Shown piece after piece: positions 1 to 10,152 of a stretch of 64,000 bases of DNA. Made by a program: the position numbers and the translations under genes. The notes below the pieces were generated by a model. That model was not told where the DNA came from. It made no database searches and saw nothing but the letters and a program-made list of their open reading frames with translations. This stretch comes from an uncultured Duncaniella sp. (lineage in GTDB: Bacteria; Bacteroidota; Bacteroidia; Bacteroidales; Muribaculaceae). Numbering within the stretch: position 1 is the first letter of the stretch; each line of letters opens with the position of its first letter. The stretch covers positions 62,001 to 126,000 of the forward strand of contig CATWQI010000008.1 of the NCBI GenBank assembly GCA_958352885.1, read 5' to 3'.

Positions 1-1
1 C

Positions 2-1846
2 ACACCCATCAGAGGTGAAACTAAAGCAATCGTCATGTATAACGGTAAAAAGCATGAATTCCGGCTGCCAGACCCTCTTGACTCCGGATATGTCATGTCT
101 GTTGACAATCTTGCTGCCCCCGACAACCTAATCGTAAGAATCGACAGGAACTTCGGAACCCATCGTGACACAGTTGGTATTGCAATAATAAATTATGGGA
201 TGCTGCGCAATTCATATATCGTGGCATCCGAATTTAAGAAACCTGCAGTAATCAAAATTGATAAAAAGCTATTGTCGCCGGGCATATCACAGGTTGTATT
301 ATTCGACAAGACAGGTGATGCAATCTGCGACCGTCTGATATTCAATCACGACGTAATCCCCAATCTTGATGTCAAAACAGAATTTGACAAGGAACAATAT
401 GAACCATACGAGCCGGTAAGCCTTGCCATCAATATCCGCCAACAGGATGGGTCACCGGTCTCATCGCCATTCTCCCTATCAGTCAGGGATAGCGAGGATG
501 AAGTGCAATATAACCACAACATACTTACCGATCTTATGCTTATGTCGGAAATCAAGGGATACGTTTCAAATCCAATGTACTACTTCGAATCATCCGACTC
601 TACCCACAGAGCAAACATGGATTTGCTACTTATGGTACAAGGCTGGCGACGCTACCCCTGGAAAATGCTCACTCAATCAGAAACATTTACTCCTGCATAT
701 AAAGTCGAAAGCAATGGAATAGATGTTGCAGGTCGCGTTACGACACTTACAAAGAACAAACCTAAACCGGATGTAGAGGTATCGGCATTTCTCCTTCACC
801 GCAACGAAAATAAAACAACAAACGCCGGTCAGTTCGACATATTCACGACTGATAGCCTCGGACGCTTCTTCTTTACAGCCGACGTAGAAGGGGAATGGAA
901 TATGATTCTGTCAGTAAAAGAGAAAGGTAAAAAGAAGGATTGCCTGATATCAATCGACCGGAAATTCAGCCCCAAGCCAAAACCTTACCGGTACACTGAT
1001 ATGGAAATCTCCACTATCCGGGACATCGGAAGCATTCGCAATGGCCATGTCACAGATTCGATTGGCAATAGTGAGAATGACGAATCCATAAATGACATAC
1101 TGAAAGCGATTGATGACACACTCGTATCTTCGGGAGTCAGGAAAGAACATATCGAACATCTCGGTGAAGTTGTGGTAAAAGGTAAAAAACACAGCCGGGA
1201 GCAAGACATCTACAAAGCCCGTTCCAAATCAATAGCTTACTACGATGTAAAATCCGGACTTGATGACATAAGGGATGAGGGTGAATATATCGGTGACGAC
1301 ATCCATAAATTCCTACGGAGTATGAATCGTAATTTTTCCAGAACCATCAGCAACGGTAAGGAATACCTACTCTATAAAGGACGTATGCCTTTGTTCGTAA
1401 TCAACTACACCCCGACATATCGTACAGAGATGGATTATGACAAATATAAATACATACGCCTGGAAGCTATCAAATCGATATACATCAGCGAGGACCCTAA
1501 TCAAATGCTCAAATATGCCGACCCCTTAATAACCATAATAGACATTGACAAGATTTACGGATGTGCTGTATTCATTGAGACATATCCGGAAGGAGAGATA
1601 CCGGTAGATGCCGGCAAAGGGGTAAGGAAGACCCGACTTGACGGGTACAACACTCCAAGCGAATTTTATAGCCCAGACTATTCCATACTTGAACCTGAAC
1701 CTGATTATCGGCGTACTTTATACTGGAATCCAAATGTCATTCCCGATTCCGATGGCAACGCATTAGTGCGTTTCTATAATAATAGCAGATGCGTTCATCC
1801 TAAAATAGATTTGCAAACCGTCACTCCATCCGGTGCGCTTTACTGA
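2..1846 (+). CDS. Exported macroglobulin/TonB-plug-like protein, C-terminal part (5' truncated)
   Basis: The reading frame is open to the left edge of the window, so this is the C-terminal 614 or so residues of a larger protein; an internal ATG at 35 is probably not the start. The visible part has an MG2/macroglobulin-like beta-rich region (segments such as FDKEQYEPYEPVSLAINI), a VVVKGKK stretch followed by a region resembling a TonB receptor plug, and a C-terminal end of the YWNPN...DGNALVRFYNN type. That ending is typical of large Bacteroidota exported proteins that combine an N-terminal carboxypeptidase-regulatory or macroglobulin fold with a plug-like domain. The function is unknown; a surface or periplasmic role is inferred from the family. 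It converges on the S9 peptidase gene across an 81-bp gap that holds a hairpin. Confidence 0.65.
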   Translation, partial: TPIRGETKAIVMYNGKKHEFRLPDPLDSGYVMSVDNLAAPDNLIVRIDRNFGTHRDTVGIAIINYGMLRNSYIVASEFKKPAVIKIDKKLLSPGISQVVLFDKTGDAICDRLIFNHDVIPNLDVKTEFDKEQYEPYEPVSLAINIRQQDGSPVSSPFSLSVRDSEDEVQYNHNILTDLMLMSEIKGYVSNPMYYFESSDSTHRANMDLLLMVQGWRRYPWKMLTQSETFTPAYKVESNGIDVAGRVTTLTKNKPKPDVEVSAFLLHRNENKTTNAGQFDIFTTDSLGRFFFTADVEGEWNMILSVKEKGKKKDCLISIDRKFSPKPKPYRYTDMEISTIRDIGSIRNGHVTDSIGNSENDESINDILKAIDDTLVSSGVRKEHIEHLGEVVVKGKKHSREQDIYKARSKSIAYYDVKSGLDDIRDEGEYIGDDIHKFLRSMNRNFSRTISNGKEYLLYKGRMPLFVINYTPTYRTEMDYDKYKYIRLEAIKSIYISEDPNQMLKYADPLITIIDIDKIYGCAVFIETYPEGEIPVDAGKGVRKTRLDGYNTPSEFYSPDYSILEPEPDYRRTLYWNPNVIPDSDGNALVRFYNNSRCVHPKIDLQTVTPSGALY

Positions 1847-1872
1847 CACAGCACGGACCTGATAGACAAAAA

Positions 1873-1900
1873 GTGCCGGAACCCAATCGGCTTCCGGCAC
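1873..1900 (-). terminator. Terminator of the S9 peptidase gene
   Basis: A 9-bp perfect stem (GTGCCGGAA with TTCCGGCAC) encloses a 9-nt loop between two convergent genes. Read on the minus strand the stem is followed by TTTTTGT, so it suits the minus-strand peptidase transcript. The plus-strand side has no clear T-run. Confidence 0.7.
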
Positions 1901-1927
1901 CTATATTCAGTATCTAAATCGCTATTT

Positions 1928-4381
1928 CTACAAATTCTTCTTGGGATACATCGCCTCCCACCAAGCATCATCATCCTGAAGATATTTGGCAAACCATGCG
2001 AATATTGTGTCCTGCCACTTCTGACGTTTGTGGTAATCGGTTATCTGATGATTCGCATCCTTAACCGCCACAAAGGCCGTTTCCCTCCCTAAAAGTTTGA
2101 GGGCAGTGTACATTTGTATACTCTCGCCAAACGGCACATTTGTATCAGCGTCGCCGTGCAGGAACAGTAATGGAGTGTGAATCTTATCAGCATTGTAGAG
2201 CGGACTGCGTTTCACATATAGGTCTGTATCCGACCACGGGTAACTGTTTGCCATGCTGACCTCGCTGTAGGAATAGCCCCAATATCCTTCACCCCAATAG
2301 CTTGTATGGTCACTGATACCGGCATGTGAGATTGCAGCAGCGAAGATATCAGTCTTAGTCTGGAGATATTGAGTCATGAAACCGCCGTAGGATGCTCCGA
2401 TACAACCAATCTTTTTGTCATTGATGTATGGATGCTGAGCCGTGAAAAGCTTCACTCCCTCTATAATATCATCTGCCACACCCTCGCCGGCAGTATTTAC
2501 GTGACGTGCGGCAAACTCCTGACCGAATCCTGCTGCACCGCTGGGATTAATCACAAGCACCACATAGCCCTGAGCCGCATATGCATGATGCGGATATCGG
2601 CTTTCAAAGTTTCGGGATGTGGGACTGCAGCCACCGTAATAATTCACGATCAGAGGATACTTCTTATTCTCGTCAAAGTCGGCAGGGAGAACATAGCGGG
2701 CACAGATAGTGTCACCACGGGATGTGACGTAATCCCAAGCCTCGCACTTGCCTATCTTGATGCCTGAAAGACGTTCGGCGCTTACATCATCCACGAGATT
2801 CTGCTTCAGATTCTTCAGATTGATGGTATATAGCCTGTCGGAATTGACTGCACCCTGACCATTGTACACCATCAGTGGGGATGTAACAGCCATATCAAAT
2901 CCCATCACCACATCTTCACGGGCTCCAAGGTCGTCAATCTGTCCGGAGGAAACATTGAGGCGATATAGCGACACACAGTCACGGTTCTCGGCGGTGAAAT
3001 ATAGATTCCCGTCGTAGCAATTCCATGACATAGCGGAAACAGAAGGATTGAAATACTTGGTTATCGGTGTCACCTTTTTGTCAGCGATATCCATTATGAA
3101 AAGCTGACTGTCATAACTGTTTGGAGTCTGACCTTCCCTGACATTCTTACCTACTCCACCGAAAGCCTCAGGCGAACCGGATATGGCAATCTTTGTTCCG
3201 TCAGGCGACAGTGCGGCTGACGCTATGAAGCCGTCCTTATCAACCAGCAACTGTGTATCAAGAGTGTTTACGTCAAGCATATAAAGTGATGTAAGAGATG
3301 TCGGACGCTTTTCAAGCCGTGATTCGCTGACTGAAAAAACTATTTTGGATCCGTCATCAGATATATCACGCAGATAAGCACCCTTATAACCGAAAGTAAG
3401 AGGTTGTGCCACACCGGTGGCAAGGTCGAACTTAAGTAATGACGCCCTGTCACGCCAATTTGGCTGCCTGTCCTCGGGATGGACTATCTCGTAGACCTCA
3501 GATGATTTCTCTGCCGGACCTTTCTCTCGCATGGAAACTATTATATAATCCTCGGTAGGCGATATAGCGAAACCGCCTTCTGGTATCGATTCAGACAATA
3601 CAGTCTCGGATCCGCTTACCGGGTCAACAGTAATCAGCTGGCGCTTACCGTCACGGGAACGTGTAGTGTACAAGCGGTCAGACTTAGGCATCCAATCCAT
3701 CCACCTGTTGAAGGACGCAAGCTGCTTGCCTGTCGCCGTATCAGTCAATTTGTAAAAATATTCGGTTGAACCGTCATCACTTGTGTAGTAATAGGTCGTA
3801 AGTATATATTTACCGCTTGGGGATAGACTTGCGCCACTGATGCGCTTGCCGTTGATTACATCAAGCAATGTGTAGCGACGGTCGCCTTCCACAGTGAAAT
3901 TCCAGTTCCGAGGCTTGTCGGTATCGACAGAAACCCGTATTGTATCCGGCTGCCCGCCATCCGCAAGGCATTTCAGAACAACCTGATGCCTGACCGGGGT
4001 AAGTGCCAGCGAATGTGAGTCAGTCTTTTTCCCGTCAAGATATATCCGATACTCCTTCACACCTTCCACTTTAAGTGTCCCGGTGGCATAAGCGGAGTTA
4101 TCCACATTGAACGAAAGGAAATAAACCGCATCACCCGATGTTGCGGGTACGACTGAATCTGTCATAACATTTCCGCTCTTCGTCAAATCAAGCGACAGCG
4201 GAAGGTCAAGAAGCGATTTTGATACAAATTTACGGGAATTGACATCAAGGCTGTCAATCTGAAACGGAGCCTTCACAGAGAAAGGTCCGGAATGTTTCAT
4301 GGTTGTGACATTTATAATCTCACCCTGCGCTACTGCCATGGAACCGAATGCCATAGCAAAGGCCAATAATTTCCTATACAT
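1928..4381 (-). CDS. Exported S9 family prolyl oligopeptidase / dipeptidyl-peptidase-like
   Basis: This 817-residue serine peptidase probably cleaves dipeptides or short oligopeptides in the periplasm. The start at 4381 was chosen because it gives a signal peptide (MYRKLLAFAMAFGSMAVAQG); an upstream in-frame ATG at 4495 would overlap uvrA and lacks one. The N-terminal two thirds is a beta-propeller with TolB/WD-like repeats. The C-terminal third is an alpha/beta hydrolase with GASYGG (nucleophile Ser near 664), HGDADTNVP (Asp near 746) and ANHQI (His near 778), so the triad is complete. It is divergent from uvrA, with both promoters inside about 108 bp. Whether it is a true DPP-IV or an acylaminoacyl-peptidase type cannot be decided here. 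Confidence 0.88.
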   Translation of the reverse strand: MYRKLLAFAMAFGSMAVAQGEIINVTTMKHSGPFSVKAPFQIDSLDVNSRKFVSKSLLDLPLSLDLTKSGNVMTDSVVPATSGDAVYFLSFNVDNSAYATGTLKVEGVKEYRIYLDGKKTDSHSLALTPVRHQVVLKCLADGGQPDTIRVSVDTDKPRNWNFTVEGDRRYTLLDVINGKRISGASLSPSGKYILTTYYYTSDDGSTEYFYKLTDTATGKQLASFNRWMDWMPKSDRLYTTRSRDGKRQLITVDPVSGSETVLSESIPEGGFAISPTEDYIIVSMREKGPAEKSSEVYEIVHPEDRQPNWRDRASLLKFDLATGVAQPLTFGYKGAYLRDISDDGSKIVFSVSESRLEKRPTSLTSLYMLDVNTLDTQLLVDKDGFIASAALSPDGTKIAISGSPEAFGGVGKNVREGQTPNSYDSQLFIMDIADKKVTPITKYFNPSVSAMSWNCYDGNLYFTAENRDCVSLYRLNVSSGQIDDLGAREDVVMGFDMAVTSPLMVYNGQGAVNSDRLYTINLKNLKQNLVDDVSAERLSGIKIGKCEAWDYVTSRGDTICARYVLPADFDENKKYPLIVNYYGGCSPTSRNFESRYPHHAYAAQGYVVLVINPSGAAGFGQEFAARHVNTAGEGVADDIIEGVKLFTAQHPYINDKKIGCIGASYGGFMTQYLQTKTDIFAAAISHAGISDHTSYWGEGYWGYSYSEVSMANSYPWSDTDLYVKRSPLYNADKIHTPLLFLHGDADTNVPFGESIQMYTALKLLGRETAFVAVKDANHQITDYHKRQKWQDTIFAWFAKYLQDDDAWWEAMYPKKNL

Positions 4382-4405
4382 AATGAATGAATTTATTTTC
4401 AGATG

Positions 4406-4439
4406 CAAAGATAATGAATAAAACGCTCTATATTGCAAA
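4406..4439 (-). promoter_or_regulatory. Promoter of the S9 peptidase gene
   Basis: On the minus strand a TATCTTTG box (4413-4406) matches the Bacteroidota -7 consensus TAnnTTTG. A TTTG (4439-4436) lies 22 nt upstream. The box is 25 bp before the chosen start and supports it over the upstream ATG. Confidence 0.55.
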
Positions 4440-4463
4440 TGAACCGGATTTTTATTAACTTTG
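4433..4463 (+). promoter_or_regulatory. Promoter of uvrA
   Basis: TTG at 4433-4435 and TAACTTTG at 4456-4463 are separated by 20 nt, a good Bacteroidota sigma-70 promoter, with the uvrA start 27 bp downstream. Its -33 region overlaps that of the divergent peptidase promoter. Confidence 0.6.
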
Positions 4464-4489
4464 TATGTTATAATCGAAGGAATTGAAAA

Positions 4490-7354
4490 ATGCAACAGGA
4501 ACAGAATATATCGATATTAGGGGCAAAGGTTAACAACCTGAAGGATGTGGATGTCGAAATCCCCCGCGGCAAACTCGTAGTGATTACGGGAGTGTCCGGA
4601 TCCGGCAAATCATCGCTCGCATTCGACACGCTTTATGCCGAAGGTCAGCGACGTTACGTCGAGAGCCTTAGCAGCTATGCACGCCAATTTATGGGCAAGA
4701 TGCCCAAGCCGGAGTGCCGTGCGATAATAGGACTGCCTCCTGCCATCGCCATAGAGCAGAAAGTCAATACACGCAATCCGCGAAGCACAGTCGGCACATC
4801 TACCGAAATTTACGACTATCTGCGTCTGCTCTTCGGACGCATCGGCAGGACATACTCACCGATCTCAGGACAGGAAGTAAAGAAACACACGGTGGAAGAT
4901 GTGATATCAGTGGCGACTTCCTATCCCGAAGGCACGCGTGCCGCTGTGGCAGCACCGATATCATTGCCTGAAAACAGGAAATTTATCTCCCAGCTTGATG
5001 TATACCTGAAAGCCGGTTACTCTCGCCTGATTAAAGGCTCTGAATTCATCGAATTAGAGGAGCTTATCAATGAAATCAAAGCCTCTGACACACCGGACTC
5101 TTATAAGCCGGAGGATTACCGCCTGCTTATCGACCGACTCGCTATATCACACGGAGGTGACGAGCTGAGCCGACTTGCCGAGTCAACGGAAACTGCCTTT
5201 TTTGAAGGTAGGGATAAAATGACTCTTATCGTATGGACTGGCGGCGAAATAGCCGAACATGAGTTTTCAAAGATATTCGAAGCTGACGGGATGAAATTTG
5301 AAGAACCGACTGAGATGAGCTTCAATTTCAACAATCCGGTGGGAGCATGTCCCACATGCGGCGGGTTCGGTAAGGTGCTCGGCATTGACGAAAAACTTGT
5401 AGTGCCCAATAACACCCTGTCAGTCTACGATGATGCAGTGGCGTGCTGGAGAGGAGACAAAATGAGCGAGTGGAAACGCGCATTCATCCATGAAGCCGCA
5501 CAATATTCATTTCCGATACACAAATCCTACCTCGACCTTACGCAGGAGGAAAAAGACCTTCTGTGGCACGGTCCGGCTGACAGACGCAATGACGGGCGAC
5601 GCCTCACAAGACACGATTTCCCGTCAATTGACAATTTCTTCCGCATGGTAGATGAGAATCAATATAAGATTCAATATCGAGTCATGAAAGCTCGTTACCA
5701 GGGGAAAACCATCTGCCCTGACTGCCACGGCTCCAGGCTTAAAGAGTCAGCAAAATATGTCAAGGTAGGAGGAAAAACCATCGGTGAGCTTGTAAGAATG
5801 CCGGTAGACGCTCTGCTTGAATTTTTTAATTCACTTGAACTGAACGAGCATGACGGCAAGATAGCGAAACGCCTGCTCACTGAAATAAAGAACCGCATAT
5901 CATACCTTGTGGAAGTAGGATTAGGATACCTTACCCTCGACCGTCAGTCATCCACCCTATCAGGAGGCGAAAGCCAGCGAATCAATCTTGCCACATCACT
6001 CGGAAGCAGTCTTGTCGGCTCTCTATATATCCTTGACGAGCCATCAATAGGACTGCATTCACGAGACACCGACAGGCTAATCACGGTTCTGAAAAAGCTC
6101 CGGGATTTGGGCAACACGGTCGTCGTGGTAGAGCATGACGAGGAAATTATGCGTGCTGCCGACTACCTGATTGATGTCGGACCCGATGCCGGTCGGCTCG
6201 GAGGAACCATTATATACCAGGGTGACCCTGCGGAACTGATTCCATCCGAACAGCACAAGACCACTCCCCGTTCCTACACAGCCGGCTACCTGACCGGTGA
6301 ATTGCAGATACCTGTACCCAAGAGCCGACGTAAATGGCGCGATTCAATCGAAGTGATAGGGGCTATGGAACACAACCTCAAGAACATAGATGTGAAATTC
6401 CCGCTGGGAGTCATGACTGTGGTGACAGGCGTGAGCGGTTCAGGAAAATCGACACTTGTACGTGACATCCTTTACCGCGCGCTCAGCCGTCAGCTTGGGA
6501 ATCTCGGTGATGCCCCCAGTTCATTCCGCAGACTCGCAGGTGACATATCACGCATCAAGAATGTTGAATTTGTGGACCAGAACCCTATAGGCAAATCCAC
6601 CCGTTCGAATCCTGCCACTTACCTGAAAGCATTCGACGAGATACGAAAACTGTTTGCCTCGACCCAGGGTGCGAAGCAGATGGGTTTCACAGCATCCGAT
6701 TTCTCATTCAACTCTGAAGGCGGACGCTGCGAGGAGTGCAAAGGTGAAGGATATATCACCATCGAGATGCAATTCATGGCTGACATCACTATCCCTTGCG
6801 AAGCATGCCACGGCAAACGCTATCAGAAAGACATCCTTGAGGTAGAATACCGCGGCAAGAACATCTACGACATACTGGAAATGACCATCAACCAGGCTAT
6901 CGAATTCTTCTCGGAAGAAGCCAGGACTATGGAGAAGCGAATCATAAAGCGGTTAAAGCCTCTTCAGGATGTAGGTCTCGGCTATATCAAAATCGGTCAA
7001 AACTCATCGTCACTCTCCGGAGGCGAAAACCAACGAGTGAAATTAGCGTCATTTTTCGCAGACGAAAGCAAAGAACCGACTATGTACATATTTGACGAAC
7101 CTACCACCGGACTGCATTTCCATGATATAGCCACACTGATGAAATCGTTCGAACGCCTCATAGCCATGGGGCACACCGTGCTCATTATAGAGCACAACAT
7201 GGACGTAATAAAATGTGCCGACCATGTAATAGACATAGGTCCTGAAGGAGGAGAAGCAGGAGGCAGAGTGGTTGCGACCGGCACCCCGGAACAGATAGCG
7301 GAGACGCAGGAGTCATATACAGGCAGATTCCTGAGAGAAAAGCTCTGTAAGTAA
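4490..7354 (+). CDS. uvrA: UvrABC excinuclease subunit A
   Basis: This is the damage-recognition ATPase of nucleotide excision repair, 954 residues, the usual length. It has two ABC ATPase modules. The first has Walker A GVSGSGKS near residue 34, a zinc-finger pair starting CPTCGG and CPDCHG, and signature LSGGESQRINLA near 490. The second has Walker A GVSGSGKS near 647, zinc motif CEEC...CEACHG, and signature LSGGENQRVKLA near 842. The sequence GQRRYVESLSSYARQF is characteristic of UvrA. It loads UvrB in the cytoplasm; uvrB and uvrC are not in this window. It is followed after 28 bp by a DUF2027-Smr gene and may be co-transcribed with it. Confidence 0.98.
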   Translation: MQQEQNISILGAKVNNLKDVDVEIPRGKLVVITGVSGSGKSSLAFDTLYAEGQRRYVESLSSYARQFMGKMPKPECRAIIGLPPAIAIEQKVNTRNPRSTVGTSTEIYDYLRLLFGRIGRTYSPISGQEVKKHTVEDVISVATSYPEGTRAAVAAPISLPENRKFISQLDVYLKAGYSRLIKGSEFIELEELINEIKASDTPDSYKPEDYRLLIDRLAISHGGDELSRLAESTETAFFEGRDKMTLIVWTGGEIAEHEFSKIFEADGMKFEEPTEMSFNFNNPVGACPTCGGFGKVLGIDEKLVVPNNTLSVYDDAVACWRGDKMSEWKRAFIHEAAQYSFPIHKSYLDLTQEEKDLLWHGPADRRNDGRRLTRHDFPSIDNFFRMVDENQYKIQYRVMKARYQGKTICPDCHGSRLKESAKYVKVGGKTIGELVRMPVDALLEFFNSLELNEHDGKIAKRLLTEIKNRISYLVEVGLGYLTLDRQSSTLSGGESQRINLATSLGSSLVGSLYILDEPSIGLHSRDTDRLITVLKKLRDLGNTVVVVEHDEEIMRAADYLIDVGPDAGRLGGTIIYQGDPAELIPSEQHKTTPRSYTAGYLTGELQIPVPKSRRKWRDSIEVIGAMEHNLKNIDVKFPLGVMTVVTGVSGSGKSTLVRDILYRALSRQLGNLGDAPSSFRRLAGDISRIKNVEFVDQNPIGKSTRSNPATYLKAFDEIRKLFASTQGAKQMGFTASDFSFNSEGGRCEECKGEGYITIEMQFMADITIPCEACHGKRYQKDILEVEYRGKNIYDILEMTINQAIEFFSEEARTMEKRIIKRLKPLQDVGLGYIKIGQNSSSLSGGENQRVKLASFFADESKEPTMYIFDEPTTGLHFHDIATLMKSFERLIAMGHTVLIIEHNMDVIKCADHVIDIGPEGGEAGGRVVATGTPEQIAETQESYTGRFLREKLCK

Positions 7355-7382
7355 TTAATTAACAGAAAAAACTATATCTAAT

Positions 7383-8426
7383 ATGGCAAAAATCGGAGAT
7401 AGAGTACGCTTCCTGAACTCAGTGGGAGGCGGCATAATCAAAAGGATTGAAGGGAATATAGCATACGTGGATGACGACGGATTTGAGACCCCTACCCTGT
7501 TACGCGAGTGCGTAGTAGTGGCATCTCCCGAAATCACTGAGGCGAAGGTAGCCAAGACTCAGGCTGCCATAACACCTTCCACCCTTTCAAAGTCTGTGGA
7601 AACCCCTAAAATCGAAGAAACACCGGAAGGAGAAAAACTGAATGTAGTGCTTGCATATGAGCCAGCCGACATCAAGCACCTCAACACCACAACCTTTGAT
7701 GTATATCTGGTCAACGACTCCAATTACTATCTATATTTCACATACATGGCACGAGCCAATGAGGATAATGGCTGGAGCACTCGTTACGCAGGTGTGGTAG
7801 AACCTAACATCCAGGTTTTCCTGGAAGAAATCAAAGGTTCCGATCTTCCTAACATGGACCGCATAGCCGTACAGCTCATTGCATTCAAAAGTGACAGGGA
7901 GTTTAAGCTGAAATCACCCGTGGCAGTTGAAACCTCGCTTGACACGACAAAATTCTTCAAGCTTCATTGTTTCCACGACAACGTATACTTCAACAAGGAG
8001 GTAATCGCCGTTGAAATCGTGAAAAACGATGTTGCCAGAAACCGTATGGTCATCGATTCCAGCCGTCTCGAAGAAGGAATCAGAGCAAAGAAGGCAGCAG
8101 ACCGCCCAGTCAGAAAACCTGTTCAGAAGAAGACATCAAAACGCCCTGACATCATAGAAGTCGATTTGCATATCAATGAACTTGTGGACTCGACCGCAGG
8201 TCTGTCAAACGCCGACATGCTCAATCTCCAGGTGGATGAATTCCGCAAAGTAATGGATGCCAACCTTAAGAACAAAGGGCAGAAAATAGTATTCATTCAT
8301 GGCAAAGGTGAGGGTGTGCTCCGCCAAGCCCTCATGAAGGAATTAAACCACCGCTACAAAGGCCACCAGGTACAGGACGCATCATTCCGTGAATATGGTT
8401 TCGGTGCCACACAAGTGACAATCTAA
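7383..8426 (+). CDS. DUF2027 / Smr domain protein
   Basis: This 347-residue cytoplasmic protein has an N-terminal DUF2027-type region (start MAKIGDRVRFLNSVGGG, a small SH3-like barrel) and a central beta-rich domain. A basic linker with several lysines and arginines lies near 230-255, followed by a C-terminal Smr domain from about residue 257. The Smr motifs are intact: DLH near 261-263 and HGKGEGVLR near 306. Smr domains are nucleases or nucleic-acid binding modules also found at the C-terminus of MutS2. The architecture is widespread in Bacteroidota, but its role is not established. Position directly after uvrA hints at nucleic-acid metabolism; that is inference. Confidence 0.85.
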   Translation: MAKIGDRVRFLNSVGGGIIKRIEGNIAYVDDDGFETPTLLRECVVVASPEITEAKVAKTQAAITPSTLSKSVETPKIEETPEGEKLNVVLAYEPADIKHLNTTTFDVYLVNDSNYYLYFTYMARANEDNGWSTRYAGVVEPNIQVFLEEIKGSDLPNMDRIAVQLIAFKSDREFKLKSPVAVETSLDTTKFFKLHCFHDNVYFNKEVIAVEIVKNDVARNRMVIDSSRLEEGIRAKKAADRPVRKPVQKKTSKRPDIIEVDLHINELVDSTAGLSNADMLNLQVDEFRKVMDANLKNKGQKIVFIHGKGEGVLRQALMKELNHRYKGHQVQDASFREYGFGATQVTI

Positions 8427-8441
8427 GACAAGAAAAAAAAT

Positions 8442-9263
8442 ATGATACTGTGGTTTTCGGGAACAGGCAACAGCCGTGAAGTAGCCGAACTTCTCGCCAT
8501 ACGTCTGCATGAAAAAATACGCGGACTCAAACCGGACGTACTGTCAGGATATATCAGTGTAGAGAATGAGAAACGTATCATCTGGGTATTTCCGGTCTAT
8601 TCGTGGGGTGTCCCACCCTACATCCGGACTGTAATCAGCTCAATCACGCTAAAGGGGATACCGGACTCCGCAGTACATCACCTTGTGGTGACATGCGGGG
8701 ATGACACCGGACTCACGGCAGAGATGTGGCGCAAAGACATACGCAGACGACGCTGGCTATGCGGCTCGTCATTTTCTGTGCAAATGCCCAACAATTATGT
8801 ATGCATGAAAGGGTTTGATGTCGACCCCATACAACTTGAGAGGGAAAAGCTCCAATCAGCTCCGGCACGTGTCGACGAGATTGTGTCGTCCATCATCCGC
8901 TGCGAGACCACAAACAACCATGTCAATGACATGGTCAAAGGTCGGTTTGCGTGGATTAAAAGCAAGGTGATATACCCGTGGTTCATCCGATATGCAATGT
9001 CACCCAAGCCATTCCGTTACACAGCATCCTGCATATCATGCGGCAAATGTGCTTCAATATGTCCGATGGACAATATCACGATGGCACAAGCCTCAGGCGA
9101 CACAATCGGACAGACCACACGTCCCCGACGCCACCCCGAATGGGGAAGCAAGTGCGCCGGATGCCTCGCATGCTATCATGTGTGCCCGAAGCATGCGGTG
9201 GAATACGGCAACTCCACCGTCAACAAGGGTCAATACCTCAACCCTATAATAAGGCGAACGTAA
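8442..9263 (+). CDS. EFR1-type flavodoxin/ferredoxin fusion protein
   Basis: This is a 273-residue protein with an N-terminal flavodoxin-like fold (FSGTGNSREVAELLA, the FMN phosphate loop) and a C-terminal bacterial ferredoxin with two 4Fe-4S motifs. The first motif is CISCGKCASICP from residue 197 and the second CAGCLACYHVCP from residue 238. It is probably a cytosolic electron carrier of the EFR1 family. The start is 15 bp after the Smr gene, preceded by an A-rich stretch, so it is probably in the uvrA-Smr operon. The electron donor and acceptor are unknown. Rubrerythrin follows 170 bp downstream, which is suggestive of oxidative-stress chemistry but not proof. Confidence 0.85.
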   Translation: MILWFSGTGNSREVAELLAIRLHEKIRGLKPDVLSGYISVENEKRIIWVFPVYSWGVPPYIRTVISSITLKGIPDSAVHHLVVTCGDDTGLTAEMWRKDIRRRRWLCGSSFSVQMPNNYVCMKGFDVDPIQLEREKLQSAPARVDEIVSSIIRCETTNNHVNDMVKGRFAWIKSKVIYPWFIRYAMSPKPFRYTASCISCGKCASICPMDNITMAQASGDTIGQTTRPRRHPEWGSKCAGCLACYHVCPKHAVEYGNSTVNKGQYLNPIIRRT

Positions 9264-9432
9264 TATCGATTATCCGTCAAAATGACAATAGTCCGGTCAG
9301 ATTACCACTATGTGTCATTACAAGGGTTTCCACGGCTGCAATATTCCGAACAAAAAGAGGCATGAGTACGTTAATTGTATAAATGACAATTAAGTTATCA
9401 ACTATTCATTTTAACAATTAACGATACTATTC

Positions 9433-10014
9433 ATGGAAAAGAAATCAATCAAAGGTACCCGCACAGAACATAATCTGCTCGCATCTTTCGCCGGTGAAAG
9501 CCAGGCACGTTCACGCTATACACTCTTTGCAAAGAAAGCTCGCGAGGAGGGCTATATGCAGATTGCCAAGATTTTCATGACCACAGCCGAACAGGAGCTC
9601 GCACATGCTGAGATATTCTTCAATCTGCTTGAAGGTGGCACCGTGACCATCGAAGCGGGCTATCCTGCAGGTGTGGTAGGTGACACTATCACGAATCTGC
9701 GCGAGGCTGCCGCCGGCGAACGTGAAGAATGGAGCGACCTATATGCCAACTTCGCCAAGATTGCGGAAGAAGAAGGCTTCCCTGCAATAGCCGGTGTATG
9801 GAACCGTATCGCCAAGGTGGAGATTGCTCATGAGAAACGTTACATTCAGGCTCTTGAGCACCTGACAAGCGGAACCGAATTCAACAATCCGGAACCCACC
9901 GAATGGCAGTGTATGTACTGCGGTTACGTTCATGAAGGCAAGGATGCCCCCAAGCGTTGCCCGGTATGCGGCAAAGAGCAAGGCTACTTCGAGCGTAAGG
10001 CTGACAATTACTGA
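9433..10014 (+). CDS. rbr: Rubrerythrin
   Basis: This 193-residue non-haem iron peroxidase reduces hydrogen peroxide in anaerobes using electrons from rubredoxin-like carriers. The N-terminal ferritin-like four-helix domain carries the di-iron ligands (ESQARSRYTLFAKKA, EQELAHAEIFF, EIAHEKRY). The C-terminal rubredoxin domain has CMYCGYVHEG and CPVCG from about residue 158. Length and both domains are canonical. It is cytosolic and appears monocistronic, with 169 bp upstream in which no confident promoter box was seen and a strong terminator downstream. Confidence 0.96.
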   Translation: MEKKSIKGTRTEHNLLASFAGESQARSRYTLFAKKAREEGYMQIAKIFMTTAEQELAHAEIFFNLLEGGTVTIEAGYPAGVVGDTITNLREAAAGEREEWSDLYANFAKIAEEEGFPAIAGVWNRIAKVEIAHEKRYIQALEHLTSGTEFNNPEPTEWQCMYCGYVHEGKDAPKRCPVCGKEQGYFERKADNY

Positions 10015-10053
10015 TTACAAATGACATATCTCTGATTGAACAACCTCTATAAA

Positions 10054-10104
10054 TCAGGTCTTCCGGATTGTTTCTGAGATTCATCCGGAAGACCTGACTT
10101 TTTT
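10054..10104 (+). terminator. Rho-independent terminator after rubrerythrin
   Basis: A perfect 15-bp stem (TCAGGTCTTCCGGAT at 10054-10068 with its complement at 10083-10097) is followed by a C and six T residues. Confidence 0.9.
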
Positions 10105-10152
10105 GCCGTATATCACTTTTTTCAGGCGTGTAATTCCATCAGACTTAAAATA

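Noticed and set aside
9264..9432. Possible small RNA or regulatory element upstream of rubrerythrin
   Set aside because: No clear hairpin, repeat or known motif; only unassigned sequence.
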